From an uncultured Bacteroides sp. (GTDB taxonomy: Bacteria > Bacteroidota > Bacteroidia > Bacteroidales > Bacteroidaceae): a stretch of 26,858 bases of DNA. The DNA is taken from positions 1 to 26,858 of the forward strand of contig CABROZ010000018.1 in NCBI GenBank assembly GCA_902472795.1, written 5' to 3'. Below are positions 6,530 to 14,090 of this stretch, one piece after another. The notes beneath the pieces are model-generated. The model made no database searches, had not been told where the DNA came from, and saw only the letters and a list, made by a program, of their open reading frames with translations. Both the position numbers and the translations under genes were made by a program. Within the stretch, counting starts at the first letter, position 1, and each line of letters starts with the position of its first letter.

Positions 6530-8662
6530 ATGGACAACAACAATAATACTGATAAAAAGCCCAAAATGAATGTACCCAGATTCAACCTGAACTGGCTGTA
6601 CATGCTCATCGCCATAGCTCTGCTGGGACTCTACCTGACCAACGAAAACAGCACTCCCACCAAAGACCTGAGCTACGACGAGTTTCAACAATACGTACGC
6701 AACGGCTACGTCAGCAAAGTAGTAGGCTACGACGACAACTCCATCGAAGTCTATATCAAGCCGCAATACGTAGCCAACGTCTTTCAGGAAGACTCTAACA
6801 GCGTAGGTAAAAACCCCGTCATCACCACCAAGGTACCTTCGCTCGAAAGCATGGACGCCTTCCTGCAAAAGGAGAAGGACGAACAACACTTCGACGGCAC
6901 CGTCAAGTACGAAGAGAAGAAAGGCAACTTCCTGCTGGCCTTCTTCTGGCAGATATTGCCGTTCGCGTTCCTCATCGGTTTCTGGATCTTCATGTCGCGC
7001 CGTCTCAGCGGTGGCGGAGGAGCAGGCGGAGGAGGCATCTTCAGCGTAGGCAAGTCGAAGGCACAACTCTTCGAAAAAGGATCGTCCACCAGAGTCACCT
7101 TCAAGGACGTGGCTGGATTGGCCGAAGCCAAGCAGGAAGTGGAAGAAATTGTAGAATTCCTGAAGCAACCCCAGAAATACACCGACTTGGGTGGAAAAAT
7201 CCCCAAAGGCGCCCTCCTTGTAGGCCCTCCGGGAACAGGTAAACCCCTGCTGGCCAAAGCTGTGGCCGGCGAAGCCAACGTACCCTTCTTCTCGCTGGCA
7301 GGCTCCGACTTCGTCGAAATGTTTGTCGGCGTGGGAGCATCGCGCGTACGCGACCTCTTCCGCCAGGCGAAGGAAAAGGCACCCTGCATCGTGTTCATCG
7401 ACGAAATTGACGCCGTAGGACGTGCCCGCGCCAAAGCTGCCGCCATGGGAGGAAACGACGAACGCGAAAACACCCTGAACCAGCTCCTCACCGAAATGGA
7501 CGGATTCGGTTCGAACAGCGGTGTCATCATCCTGGCCGCTACCAACCGTGTCGATGTGCTCGACAAAGCTCTGCTGCGTGCCGGCCGCTTCGACCGTCAG
7601 ATACACGTTGACCTGCCCGACCTGAACGAACGCAAAGAAGTATTTGGCGTACACCTGCGCCCCATCAAAATAGACGACACAGTCGATGTTGACCTGCTGG
7701 CTCGTCAGACACCGGGCTTCTCAGGAGCCGACATCGCCAACGTATGCAACGAAGCCGCCCTGATAGCCGCACGCCATGGCAAGAAGTTTGTAGGCAAGCA
7801 GGACTTCCTCGATGCCGTCGATCGCATCGTGGGCGGATTGGAAAAGAAAACCAAGATCACCACCGAAGCCGAACGCCGCTCCATCGCCATTCACGAGGCG
7901 GGACACGCCAGCATCTCATGGCTGCTGGAGTATGCCAACCCACTGATCAAAGTCACCATCGTGCCCCGCGGACGCGCCTTGGGCGCCGCATGGTATCTGC
8001 CCGAAGAGCGACAGATCACCACCAAGGAACAGATGCTCGACGAAATGTGCGCCACACTGGGTGGACGTGCTGCCGAAGACCTCTTCCTGGGACGCATTTC
8101 TACCGGTGCCATGAACGACTTGGAGCGTGTCACCAAGCAGGCTTATGGCATGATTGCTTACTTGGGCATGAGCAAGAAATTGCCCAACTTGTGCTACTAC
8201 AACAACGAAGAATATTCCTTCAACCGTCCCTATAGCGAAAAAACCGCCGAACTGATTGACGAAGAAGTGAAGAACATGGTGAACGAACAGTACGAACGCG
8301 CCAAACGCATCCTCTCCGAACACAAGGAAGGACACAACCGCCTGGCACAAATACTGATCGACAAGGAAGTCATCTTTGCCGAAGACGTGGAAGCCATCTT
8401 CGGAAAACGCCCCTGGACCTCGCGTTCGGAAGAAATTATCAGTGCCAAACGCGTCTCCGACGAACTGAAGAAGGCCGAGGAAGAAGAAGCTCAGAAAGCC
8501 TTGGAAGCCAAGAAGGAAGTGAAAGAAGAAGCCGAGGAAAACGAAGGCAAAAAGGAAGACAAAGACAACACCTCTGCCAGCGAAACCCCTCAGCCGGACG
8601 GCAATAAACCTGCCGAGAAGAAGACTTCGGACACGACACCTTCGGCCAACAACAGCAAATAA
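6530..8662 (+). CDS. ftsH: ATP-dependent zinc metalloprotease FtsH
   Basis: FtsH is a membrane-anchored hexameric AAA+ protease that removes damaged or short-lived membrane and cytosolic proteins. The 710 residues contain, in order: a first membrane helix (about 21-37), a periplasmic domain, a second helix (about 136-155), a Gly-rich linker, the AAA module, the zinc protease domain and a tail of about 65 residues rich in Glu, Lys, Ser and Thr. Walker B is IVFIDE (287-292), the second region of homology includes RAGRFDR, the zinc site is HEAGH (455-459), and the third ligand is probably Asp530 in STGAMND. The Walker A motif reads GPPGTGKP (232-239) with Pro239 where Ser or Thr is expected; the codon is CCC at 7244-7246. 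The rest of the enzyme looks intact. cdsA follows after 39 bp. Confidence 0.96.
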   Translation: MDNNNNTDKKPKMNVPRFNLNWLYMLIAIALLGLYLTNENSTPTKDLSYDEFQQYVRNGYVSKVVGYDDNSIEVYIKPQYVANVFQEDSNSVGKNPVITTKVPSLESMDAFLQKEKDEQHFDGTVKYEEKKGNFLLAFFWQILPFAFLIGFWIFMSRRLSGGGGAGGGGIFSVGKSKAQLFEKGSSTRVTFKDVAGLAEAKQEVEEIVEFLKQPQKYTDLGGKIPKGALLVGPPGTGKPLLAKAVAGEANVPFFSLAGSDFVEMFVGVGASRVRDLFRQAKEKAPCIVFIDEIDAVGRARAKAAAMGGNDERENTLNQLLTEMDGFGSNSGVIILAATNRVDVLDKALLRAGRFDRQIHVDLPDLNERKEVFGVHLRPIKIDDTVDVDLLARQTPGFSGADIANVCNEAALIAARHGKKFVGKQDFLDAVDRIVGGLEKKTKITTEAERRSIAIHEAGHASISWLLEYANPLIKVTIVPRGRALGAAWYLPEERQITTKEQMLDEMCATLGGRAAEDLFLGRISTGAMNDLERVTKQAYGMIAYLGMSKKLPNLCYYNNEEYSFNRPYSEKTAELIDEEVKNMVNEQYERAKRILSEHKEGHNRLAQILIDKEVIFAEDVEAIFGKRPWTSRSEEIISAKRVSDELKKAEEEEAQKALEAKKEVKEEAEENEGKKEDKDNTSASETPQPDGNKPAEKKTSDTTPSANNSK

Positions 8663-8701
8663 GCGTCTAACCAACTTAAATAATAAAACGAAAAAAACGC
8701 C

Positions 8702-9541
8702 GTGAAAAACAATTTCATCCAACGCGCCGTCACAGGTGTGTTATTTGTCATCGTGTTGGTGGGTTGTATTCTGTACAGTCCCCTGTCGTTTGGCTTCTTG
8801 TTTACCTTGATTGCCGCACTGAGCGTGCACGAATTCGGACACCTGCTCAACCAAAGTGGCAAAGTCAGCCTCAACCGCACCATCACCTCGCTGGGGGGTG
8901 CCTATTTGTTTCTGGCTTTGATGGCCTTTTGTACGCAGGGTGCCGATGCACGTGTGTTTCTCCCCTACTTGGCCCTGCTGCTCTATCTGATGATAACCGA
9001 ACTGTATTTGAAGAAAGAGAACCCGATCGGCAACTGGGCTTGTTCGATGATGAGCCAGTTATATGTGGCACTACCGTTTGCCTTGCTCAATGTATTGGCA
9101 TTTCACAATTCGCCCGCAACGAGCAGCGTCTCCTACAACCCCATCCTGCCCCTCTCCATCTTTGTATTCATCTGGCTGAGTGATACGGGTGCCTATTGCG
9201 TAGGTTCGCTCATAGGGAAGCATCGGCTCTTCGAACGCATCTCGCCCAAGAAGTCATGGGAAGGCAGCATCGGCGGAGGAGTCTTCTCCATCGCCTCTTC
9301 ATTGATATTTGCCCATTATTTCCCCTTCATGAGCATGTGGCAATGGGCGGGGTTGGCTCTTGTTGTGGTCATCTTCGGCACATGGGGCGACCTGACAGAG
9401 TCGTTGATGAAGCGTCAGTTGGGAGTGAAAGATTCGGGTAACATCCTGCCCGGTCATGGAGGAATGCTCGACCGCTTCGACAGTGCCCTGATGGCTATTC
9501 CTGCAAGTGTCGTTTACCTTTATATCTTGACCATCGGCTGA
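8702..9541 (+). CDS. cdsA: Phosphatidate cytidylyltransferase
   Basis: CdsA makes CDP-diacylglycerol from phosphatidic acid and CTP, the entry point to phospholipid synthesis in the inner membrane. The 279-residue polytopic protein has about eight membrane helices. Near the C-terminus is the family signature: SLMKRQLGVKDSGNILPGHG followed by GMLDRFDS (about 239-266), which carries the metal-binding acidic residues. The start codon is GTG at 8702 (VKNNFIQRAV read as Met), chosen because the first helix begins within a few residues and no ATG fits better. It is third in the rsfS-ftsH-cdsA operon. A long hairpin follows and separates it from the converging lipoprotein gene. Confidence 0.94.
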   Translation: MKNNFIQRAVTGVLFVIVLVGCILYSPLSFGFLFTLIAALSVHEFGHLLNQSGKVSLNRTITSLGGAYLFLALMAFCTQGADARVFLPYLALLLYLMITELYLKKENPIGNWACSMMSQLYVALPFALLNVLAFHNSPATSSVSYNPILPLSIFVFIWLSDTGAYCVGSLIGKHRLFERISPKKSWEGSIGGGVFSIASSLIFAHYFPFMSMWQWAGLALVVVIFGTWGDLTESLMKRQLGVKDSGNILPGHGGMLDRFDSALMAIPASVVYLYILTIG

Positions 9542-9579
9542 ACCCCACAAAGATAATCGATATCCAAACGCCCATAAAT

Positions 9580-9634
9580 AAAAAAGGCTGTATCAAAAAT
9601 GAAGAAGTCTGACTTCCATTTCTGATACAGCCTT
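9580..9634 (-). terminator. Bidirectional hairpin between cdsA and the lipoprotein gene
   Basis: AAGGCTGTATCA (9584-9595) pairs perfectly with TGATACAGCCTT (9623-9634), and an inner GAAGTC/GACTTC helix makes a nearly continuous stem. Leftward transcripts meet six T after the stem, so it is a strong terminator for the minus-strand lipoprotein gene. Rightward, the T run is weak, but it probably also stops cdsA transcription. Confidence 0.8.
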
Positions 9635-9679
9635 ATTACTGTTTCAAGGTTTGCTGCGCTCTACTCCAAAGAAGCAACC

Positions 9680-10447
9680 TTATTGCAAGTTCATATCTTC
9701 AATGTCCTTCTCATCGAGATTCTCAGGCAAGGACACTTCCTGCGGAAAAGCAAAATCGCAAGTCAGCTCTACTTCTCCATTCACCTCAGAGTTCAAAATC
9801 AACTTCAATCCCTTGGCTTCAGCAGGGATATCCAAACCTAACAAGCTGAACGATACAATGCTTGGATAAGGGTTGCGATACCCCGACAGATTGTCGTAGT
9901 CGTTGTAGCGCAACTGCAGATGAATGTATCCCTCGGCATCGTAGTATTCGGCGTCGTCTTGAGGTCTGACTAAGCTGATGCGATGCTTGGTGTTGTCCTT
10001 CGGCAGGATCTGATAGAAAAACAGATTGAGATAACCGCCACTCACGCCGATGTCTCCTTTATAAATAAGGAGAGGGTCGTTGCCAAATTCTTCATCGTTT
10101 TCAGGAGTCAGCACCTCGACGTTTTTGGTCAGCACTTCTTTCATACTCAATATCTTCACTGCATGATCGTAACCGGCATATTCGTCGGAAAGCGGATTGA
10201 ATACGGTAATCACCCGCTGCCCGTCAACCGCTTCGTACCAACCCAAATCGACGTTGACAGGCCACAACGTGCCCCACACATCACAATCCAGATAAAAGGC
10301 ATTGCCTGTAGTGCGTATTGTCGCCCACAAGGGAGGTGTAAAATCGCCCACCGAGTATCCGTCGCCATCATCGTCGCACGACTGAAGCACAGGCATCAGC
10401 GCCATACACAACGAAAACAAGAGCCAATGTATTCTTTTCATCATCAA
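9680..10447 (-). CDS. NigD-like lipoprotein
   Basis: This is a 255-residue lipoprotein. A short basic start, a hydrophobic stretch and the lipobox LQSC (Cys24) are followed by Asp residues, a pattern compatible with outer-membrane sorting and surface export in Bacteroides. The mature part is beta-rich and resembles the NigD family (N- and C-terminal NigD domains), named after a gene of a Prevotella bacteriocin locus; most members are found away from bacteriocin genes and their role is unknown. Nothing near it here resembles a bacteriocin or immunity gene. The three leading Met codons leave the exact start open (10447, 10444 or 10441). It lies downstream of lpxB but behind that gene's strong terminator, so it is probably a separate unit. 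Confidence 0.75.
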   Translation of the reverse strand: MMMKRIHWLLFSLCMALMPVLQSCDDDGDGYSVGDFTPPLWATIRTTGNAFYLDCDVWGTLWPVNVDLGWYEAVDGQRVITVFNPLSDEYAGYDHAVKILSMKEVLTKNVEVLTPENDEEFGNDPLLIYKGDIGVSGGYLNLFFYQILPKDNTKHRISLVRPQDDAEYYDAEGYIHLQLRYNDYDNLSGYRNPYPSIVSFSLLGLDIPAEAKGLKLILNSEVNGEVELTCDFAFPQEVSLPENLDEKDIEDMNLQ

Positions 10448-10533
10448 AGCTTTATTTTAAATCCTTTATTTAATGTATTAACAGTCACAAGTGCCTGCCA
10501 CCACTCCTCTGAAAAGCGAATGGCAAACATTCA

Positions 10534-10578
10534 CAAAAAAAATACGGAAACCGCTTATTTACTGCATCTGTTTCCGTA
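10534..10578 (-). terminator. Intrinsic terminator after lpxB
   Basis: On the minus strand TACGGAAAC (10578-10570) pairs with GTTTCCGTA (10551-10543) and is followed directly by eight T. This is a textbook terminator 22 bp past the lpxB stop. Confidence 0.85.
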
Positions 10579-10599
10579 CTTTTAACATATTCTAAATCG

Positions 10600-11751
10600 T
10601 CAGTGATTTCTGTCTTTTTGCCTCAGCAACTTCACCATCTGTCGTGCAGCGCGTATCGGAGCACCTGCTTCGCCCAATCTCATGGCCATATAGTCGTACC
10701 CTTCAAGCATTCGTTGCCGATAGGTTGCATCGTACAGGATGCGACGCAGTTCGTCGCGAATTTGCTCCACCGTCATCAAATCGGCCACAAGCTCTTTCAC
10801 CACTTCACGGTCGGCTATCAGATTGACCAGCGAAATGTAACGCACTTTCAGTATATGCCGTTTCAAGAAAGCTATTATCTTACCGATGGGCGTATGGTAG
10901 CACACCACTTGAGGCACGCGCAACAAAGCCGTCTCGAGCGTAGCCGTTCCCGAAGTAACCAGCGCCGCCTTGGCATGACGAAGCAGAGGATACGTCTGGT
11001 TGAAGAGGATTTTCACTTTCGCCTCGCCCACGTATTGCGCATAGTATTCGGGCGCAATGCCCGGTGCGCCGGCCAACACCAACTGATAATCGGGAAAAGA
11101 CGAAGCGGCACGAAGCATGTCGGGCAGATTGTCCTTAATCTCCTGGCGGCGGCTACCGGCCAGCAAGGCAATAATCGGACGATCATCAAGACCGTTTTTC
11201 TGAAGAAAAGCCTCTCGACTCTCGTCATAGGCAGAAGAAAACGCAGTGACTTCATCGACCGTCGGATTGCCCACATAATGGATGGGATACCGATGTTTTC
11301 CCTCGAAAAAATCGACCTCGAACGGCAGGATGGAAAACAACTCGTCCACATCACGCTTGATATGCTTGATGCGATATTCCTTCCATGCCCATATTTTGGG
11401 AGAAATGTAGTAGTAAACAGGGATATGTGTATGTGCACGCACAAATTTGGCTATATTCAGATTGAAACCCGGATAATCCACCAATATCACTACATCGGGT
11501 TGCCAAGCCACAATGTCGTCCTTGCAACGCTTCATGTTGGCAAAAATGGTGCGCAAGTGCATCAACACAGGAATAAAACCCATGTAAGCCAATTCGCGAT
11601 AGTGCTTGACCCTCGTACCTCCTACGGCCGACATCAGGTCGCCCCCAAAGAAACGAAAATCGGCTCCGGGGTCTTCTTGCTTCAAGGCAGCCATCAGGTG
11701 CGAGGCATGCAAATCGCCCGAGGCTTCACCAACGATCAGATAATACTTCAT
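10600..11751 (-). CDS. lpxB: Lipid-A-disaccharide synthase
   Basis: LpxB is a GT19 glycosyltransferase that joins UDP-2,3-diacylglucosamine and lipid X to form the lipid A disaccharide at the inner face of the membrane. The 383-residue length fits. The N-terminal YYLIVGEASGDLHASHLM (3-20) is the family hallmark. Also visible are DVVILVDYPGFN, the YYISPKIWAWKEYRIKHIK block (interfacial lipid-binding region), FEVDFFE, the VGNPTVDEV motif, LLAGSRRQEI, and the donor-site TSGTATLETALLRVPQVVCYH. It is the second gene after surE on the minus strand (67-bp gap holding a repeat hairpin) and ends at a strong terminator. It indicates a Gram-negative cell that makes lipid A. Confidence 0.96.
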   Translation of the reverse strand: MKYYLIVGEASGDLHASHLMAALKQEDPGADFRFFGGDLMSAVGGTRVKHYRELAYMGFIPVLMHLRTIFANMKRCKDDIVAWQPDVVILVDYPGFNLNIAKFVRAHTHIPVYYYISPKIWAWKEYRIKHIKRDVDELFSILPFEVDFFEGKHRYPIHYVGNPTVDEVTAFSSAYDESREAFLQKNGLDDRPIIALLAGSRRQEIKDNLPDMLRAASSFPDYQLVLAGAPGIAPEYYAQYVGEAKVKILFNQTYPLLRHAKAALVTSGTATLETALLRVPQVVCYHTPIGKIIAFLKRHILKVRYISLVNLIADREVVKELVADLMTVEQIRDELRRILYDATYRQRMLEGYDYMAMRLGEAGAPIRAARQMVKLLRQKDRNH

Positions 11752-11756
11752 AAAAC

Positions 11757-11802
11757 GAAGAATGAAGAATGAAGAACAAAACCCGAATGCGCTTCATTCT
11801 TC
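11757..11802. repeat. Inverted GAAGAATGAAG repeat between surE and lpxB
   Basis: GAAGAATGAAG occurs twice in overlapping register (11757-11767 and 11764-11774), and its exact complement CTTCATTCTTC is at 11792-11802. In the surE-lpxB transcript this gives an 11-bp stem with a 17- or 24-nt loop. The unit belongs to the same family as the repeats at 1252-1282 and 2097-2126. It has no T run in the surE direction and looks more like an intercistronic stem than a terminator. Confidence 0.6.
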
Positions 11803-11818
11803 ACTCTCTATTTTTACA

Positions 11819-12583
11819 TTAAAACCAGGTTTTCAGCTCGTCAATCAAGCCATAAGCAGTCACGTCAACAGTCGTAGGAGTGATGGCTACATAGCCGTTG
11901 GCCAGCGCCCAGTGATCGTTCTTCTCGTTGTCGGCGTCAGTATCTACAAACTCGCCTGTCAGCCAATAGTAATGACTGTCGCCACGATGGGCAAAGTTTT
12001 CCCATTCGTTTGTCCACTGTCCCTTGGCTTGCTCGCAGATGCGCACGCCTTTCAGTTCTTTCGCATCGGGGAAGTTCACGTTCAGACAGGTCAATGCAGG
12101 CAATCCCTTCTCGAGCACCATGCGGGCAATGTCGCGTACGTAAGGTCCTGCAGCCGTGAAGTCGGCGTCGGGCTCATGACTGCACAGGGAAAAACCGATG
12201 GCGGGCACTCCCTTCAGACATCCTTCAATCACTACGCCCATTGTGCCCGAATAATGGACATTGGTAGCCGAATTGTCACCATGATTGATGCCGCCTACCA
12301 CCAAGTCGGGCTTACGATCAAGTACGGTGTCGAAAGCCAACTTCACGCAATCGGTCGGCGTACCCGAGCATTTATAAACCGTCAACCCTACATCCTTGCG
12401 AATAAGCTGATAGTGAATAGGTTCGTTTGTCGTCAGTGCACACGCCGTACCCGAACGGGGTGTATCGGGAGCCATCACTACAATCTCGCCCAGCGGACGA
12501 AGAAACTTTATCAACTCACTGATTCCTTTCGACATGATGCCGTCGTCATTCGAAACCAATATTAAAGGTCTTTGATTTTCCAT
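11819..12583 (-). CDS. surE: 5'/3'-nucleotidase SurE
   Basis: SurE is a metal-dependent nucleoside monophosphate phosphatase linked to stationary-phase survival. At 254 residues it has the normal length. The metal site is LVSNDDG near the N-terminus (Asp13, Asp14), and further ligand or phosphate-binding positions are APDTPRSGTACALT and GGINHGDNSATNVHYSGTMG, a family signature. It is the first gene of a likely surE-lpxB unit. A TATTTTTG -7 box lies upstream on the same strand at 12617-12610. Confidence 0.95.
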   Translation of the reverse strand: MENQRPLILVSNDDGIMSKGISELIKFLRPLGEIVVMAPDTPRSGTACALTTNEPIHYQLIRKDVGLTVYKCSGTPTDCVKLAFDTVLDRKPDLVVGGINHGDNSATNVHYSGTMGVVIEGCLKGVPAIGFSLCSHEPDADFTAAGPYVRDIARMVLEKGLPALTCLNVNFPDAKELKGVRICEQAKGQWTNEWENFAHRGDSHYYWLTGEFVDTDADNEKNDHWALANGYVAITPTTVDVTAYGLIDELKTWF

Positions 12584-12609
12584 ATTTACACATTATTAAA
12601 ACATTGCCG

Positions 12610-12617
12610 CAAAAATA
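12610..12617 (-). promoter_or_regulatory. -7 box for surE
   Basis: On the minus strand this reads TATTTTTG (TAnnTTTG). TTTA, a near match to -33 TTTG, lies 19 bp upstream at 12640-12637. The leader would be about 20 nt. Confidence 0.45.
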
Positions 12618-12700
12618 ATGATTTCGCCCGAGATTGTAAAATAAAAGAACGTCAACAATGAATCACATCCAGCTTTGTAAGTCACCCTTCGTTAAACTAT

Positions 12701-12716
12701 GTAAAGCACACTTTAC
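12701..12716. promoter_or_regulatory. Palindromic operator-like site 1
   Basis: GTAAAGCACACTTTAC has half-sites GTAAAG and CTTTAC, which are exact complements, with CACA in the centre. It sits upstream of the -33 region of the membrane protein/regulator pair, 42 bp (four helical turns) from site 2. I infer it is bound by the Xre-type regulator encoded downstream. Confidence 0.5.
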
Positions 12717-12731
12717 TTTTTATCCAATATA

Positions 12732-12763
12732 CTTGTTTATATGTAAAGCATACATTACTTTTG
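12732..12763 (+). promoter_or_regulatory. Promoter of the membrane protein/Xre regulator pair
   Basis: TACTTTTG at 12756-12763 is an exact -7 match, and CTTG at 12732-12735 stands 20 bp upstream at the -33 position. Transcription would start near 12770, about 20 nt before the first gene. Palindrome 2 (12743-12758) fills the spacer and overlaps the -7 box, an arrangement that suits repression. Confidence 0.6.
12743..12758. promoter_or_regulatory. Palindromic operator-like site 2
   Basis: GTAAAGCATACATTAC repeats the first eight bases of site 1 exactly (GTAAAGCA) and keeps the GTAA/TTAC dyad. It lies between the -33 and -7 elements, so a bound protein should block RNA polymerase. Confidence 0.5.
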
Positions 12764-12789
12764 CGATCGTCAACCAATACATATAAGTT

Positions 12790-13218
12790 ATGAAAACAAA
12801 CTATCTGTTACCTCCATCCTACAAAAAACCGGGGATGGTATTAAGCCTGATTTTTGCATGCGGATGCCTTTACGTATTGTTCAGCGAGCAAAACGACCCC
12901 TTCGGGCAACTGCTTCACAAAATGGGTAAAATCGACGACGCCTTCGACGAAATCTGCGTCATCGGCCTCTCCATCGGTCTGCTGCTAACGGTCTTCTCGC
13001 GCGAAAAAGACGAAGACGAGTGCATCACCCACCTGCGCATGCAAGCCTGGACGCTTGCCATTGCAGTCAACTATCTGATACTGATAGCAGGCACTCTTGG
13101 CCTCTACAGCTCCCAGTACCTCTCGTTCGTATTCATCAACATGTTTACGATACCTGTACTCTTCTTGTTCATCTTTCAATGGAAACTTTACCGTTTCAGA
13201 AAGGACAACCATGAATAA
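12790..13218 (+). CDS. Small four-helix membrane protein paired with an Xre regulator
   Basis: This 142-residue protein has four predicted membrane helices (about 15-31, 52-67, 84-106 and 111-130), short loops, and a conserved-looking charged loop SREKDEDECITHLR between helices 2 and 3. I know similar Bacteroidetes proteins that precede a small HTH regulator, but I cannot name a function. Its last codons overlap the regulator start by 8 bp (13211-13218), so the two are translationally coupled. The strong candidate operator at the promoter suggests autoregulation by the partner. Possible roles such as membrane anchoring or sensing for the regulator are speculation. Confidence 0.75.
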   Translation: MKTNYLLPPSYKKPGMVLSLIFACGCLYVLFSEQNDPFGQLLHKMGKIDDAFDEICVIGLSIGLLLTVFSREKDEDECITHLRMQAWTLAIAVNYLILIAGTLGLYSSQYLSFVFINMFTIPVLFLFIFQWKLYRFRKDNHE

Positions 13219-13411
13219 TACCTTAAAAGTGCAGCGTGCCATCATGGGCATGACTCAACAGCAACTGGCAGAGTCGGTTGGCGTCAGCCGACAAACCATC
13301 AATGCCATCGAAACCAAGAAATACATCCCCTCGACCGTGTTGGCCTTGAAAATAGCACGAACCTTTGGTAAGCCAGTAGAGGAAGTTTTCCAACTCGAGG
13401 AAGGTGAATAG
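13211..13411 (+). CDS. Xre-family helix-turn-helix regulator
   Basis: This is a 66-residue single-domain Cro/C1-type DNA-binding protein. The HTH is MTQQQLAESVGVSRQTINAI (residues 14-33), followed by ETKKYIPSTVLALKIARTFG and a short acidic tail. The short form with GVSRQTINAIE resembles YozG-like regulators. The start is ATG at 13211, overlapping the end of the membrane protein gene; the frame is open further upstream, but that part is antisense-like and out of context. It probably binds the two palindromes at 12701-12716 and 12743-12758 and controls its own operon. Confidence 0.85.
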   Translation: MNNTLKVQRAIMGMTQQQLAESVGVSRQTINAIETKKYIPSTVLALKIARTFGKPVEEVFQLEEGE

Positions 13412-13438
13412 CAAAAAGGCTCTCAAGCCACTATGCCC

Positions 13439-13492
13439 AAGAAAGCCGAGGACAAAGTCCCGAGGAGATCGTCCCTTGTCCCCGGCTTTCTT
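13439..13492 (+). terminator. Hairpin after the Xre regulator
   Basis: AAGAAAGCCG (13439-13448) pairs with CGGCTTTCTT (13483-13492). An inner GGACAA/TTGTCC helix is separated from it by one mismatch. There is no long T run after the stem, although the stem itself ends in CTTTCTT. Likely transcript end or RNA-stabilising hairpin. Confidence 0.55.
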
Positions 13493-13562
13493 CTGCCCGA
13501 TCACCGCTTCTGAAAAAGCTGTCTTCACACATCTTTACAGCAGCCGAAAAAAGTCCACCCAC

Positions 13563-13593
13563 TTGCTACCAAACACGATTTTCACTATCTTCG
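13563..13593 (+). promoter_or_regulatory. Weak promoter before the DUF456 gene
   Basis: TTG at 13563-13565 and TATCTTCG at 13586-13593 are 20 bp apart and approximate the -33/-7 pair; the -7 box has one deviation (C for T). The leader would be about 20 nt. Confidence 0.35.
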
Positions 13594-13618
13594 CACTGAA
13601 TCTATAAGACAAAGTCCA

Positions 13619-14090
13619 ATGATAGCAGACATTCTTCTCATCATCTTCGGCATTATTTGCCTGCTGGCAGGGCTGGCCGGCTGGATACTTCCCGGGACCT
13701 CCACTCGCCTATATCGGCATGCTCCTGCTTCACTTCACCGACCGCGTCCAATTCACCACAGCCGAATTGCTGGTGTGGCTCGTATTGGTCATCATCATCC
13801 AAGTCCTCGACTATTTTGTTCCTCTGCTGGGCGCCAAGTATAGCGGAAGCACCCGCTGGGGAACACGAGGTTGCCTGGCAGGTACCCTTGTAGGGCTCTT
13901 CTTCATGCCATGGGGCATCATCCTCGGCCCGTTCTTAGGTGCCTTCGTGGGCGAACTGCTGGGCGGACGCGAAACGAAAGAAGCCCTACGCTCAGGCCTC
14001 GGCTCCCTGATAGGCTTTCTGCTTGGCACCGCCCTGAAGTGCGCCCTCTGCGGATACTTCATCTGGCAGTTCACAACAGCCCTGCTCTGA
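13619..14090 (+). pseudogene. DUF456 membrane protein, frame disrupted
   Basis: The first frame (from 13619) encodes MIADILLIIFGIICLLAGLAG and then WILPG before turning into non-membrane sequence. From about 13693 the +1 frame continues with GPPLAYIGMLLLHF, a long membrane protein with the Gly-rich GPFLGAFVGELLGG block, and ends at 14090. Both halves together match a DUF456 protein of about 156 residues, a Bacteroidetes inner-membrane family of unknown function. The break is at CTTCCCGGGACC (about 13689-13700). Dropping one G from GGG restores ILPGPPLAY in one frame; the family as I remember it has a longer LPxLPGPP here, which would instead suggest a loss of about 8 bases. It may be a real mutation, a sequencing slip in CCCGGG, or +1 recoding at CCC-G. 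Confidence 0.75.

Noticed and set aside
9680..10447. Bacteriocin locus suggested by the NigD-like protein
   Set aside because: No precursor peptide, immunity or export gene is nearby.
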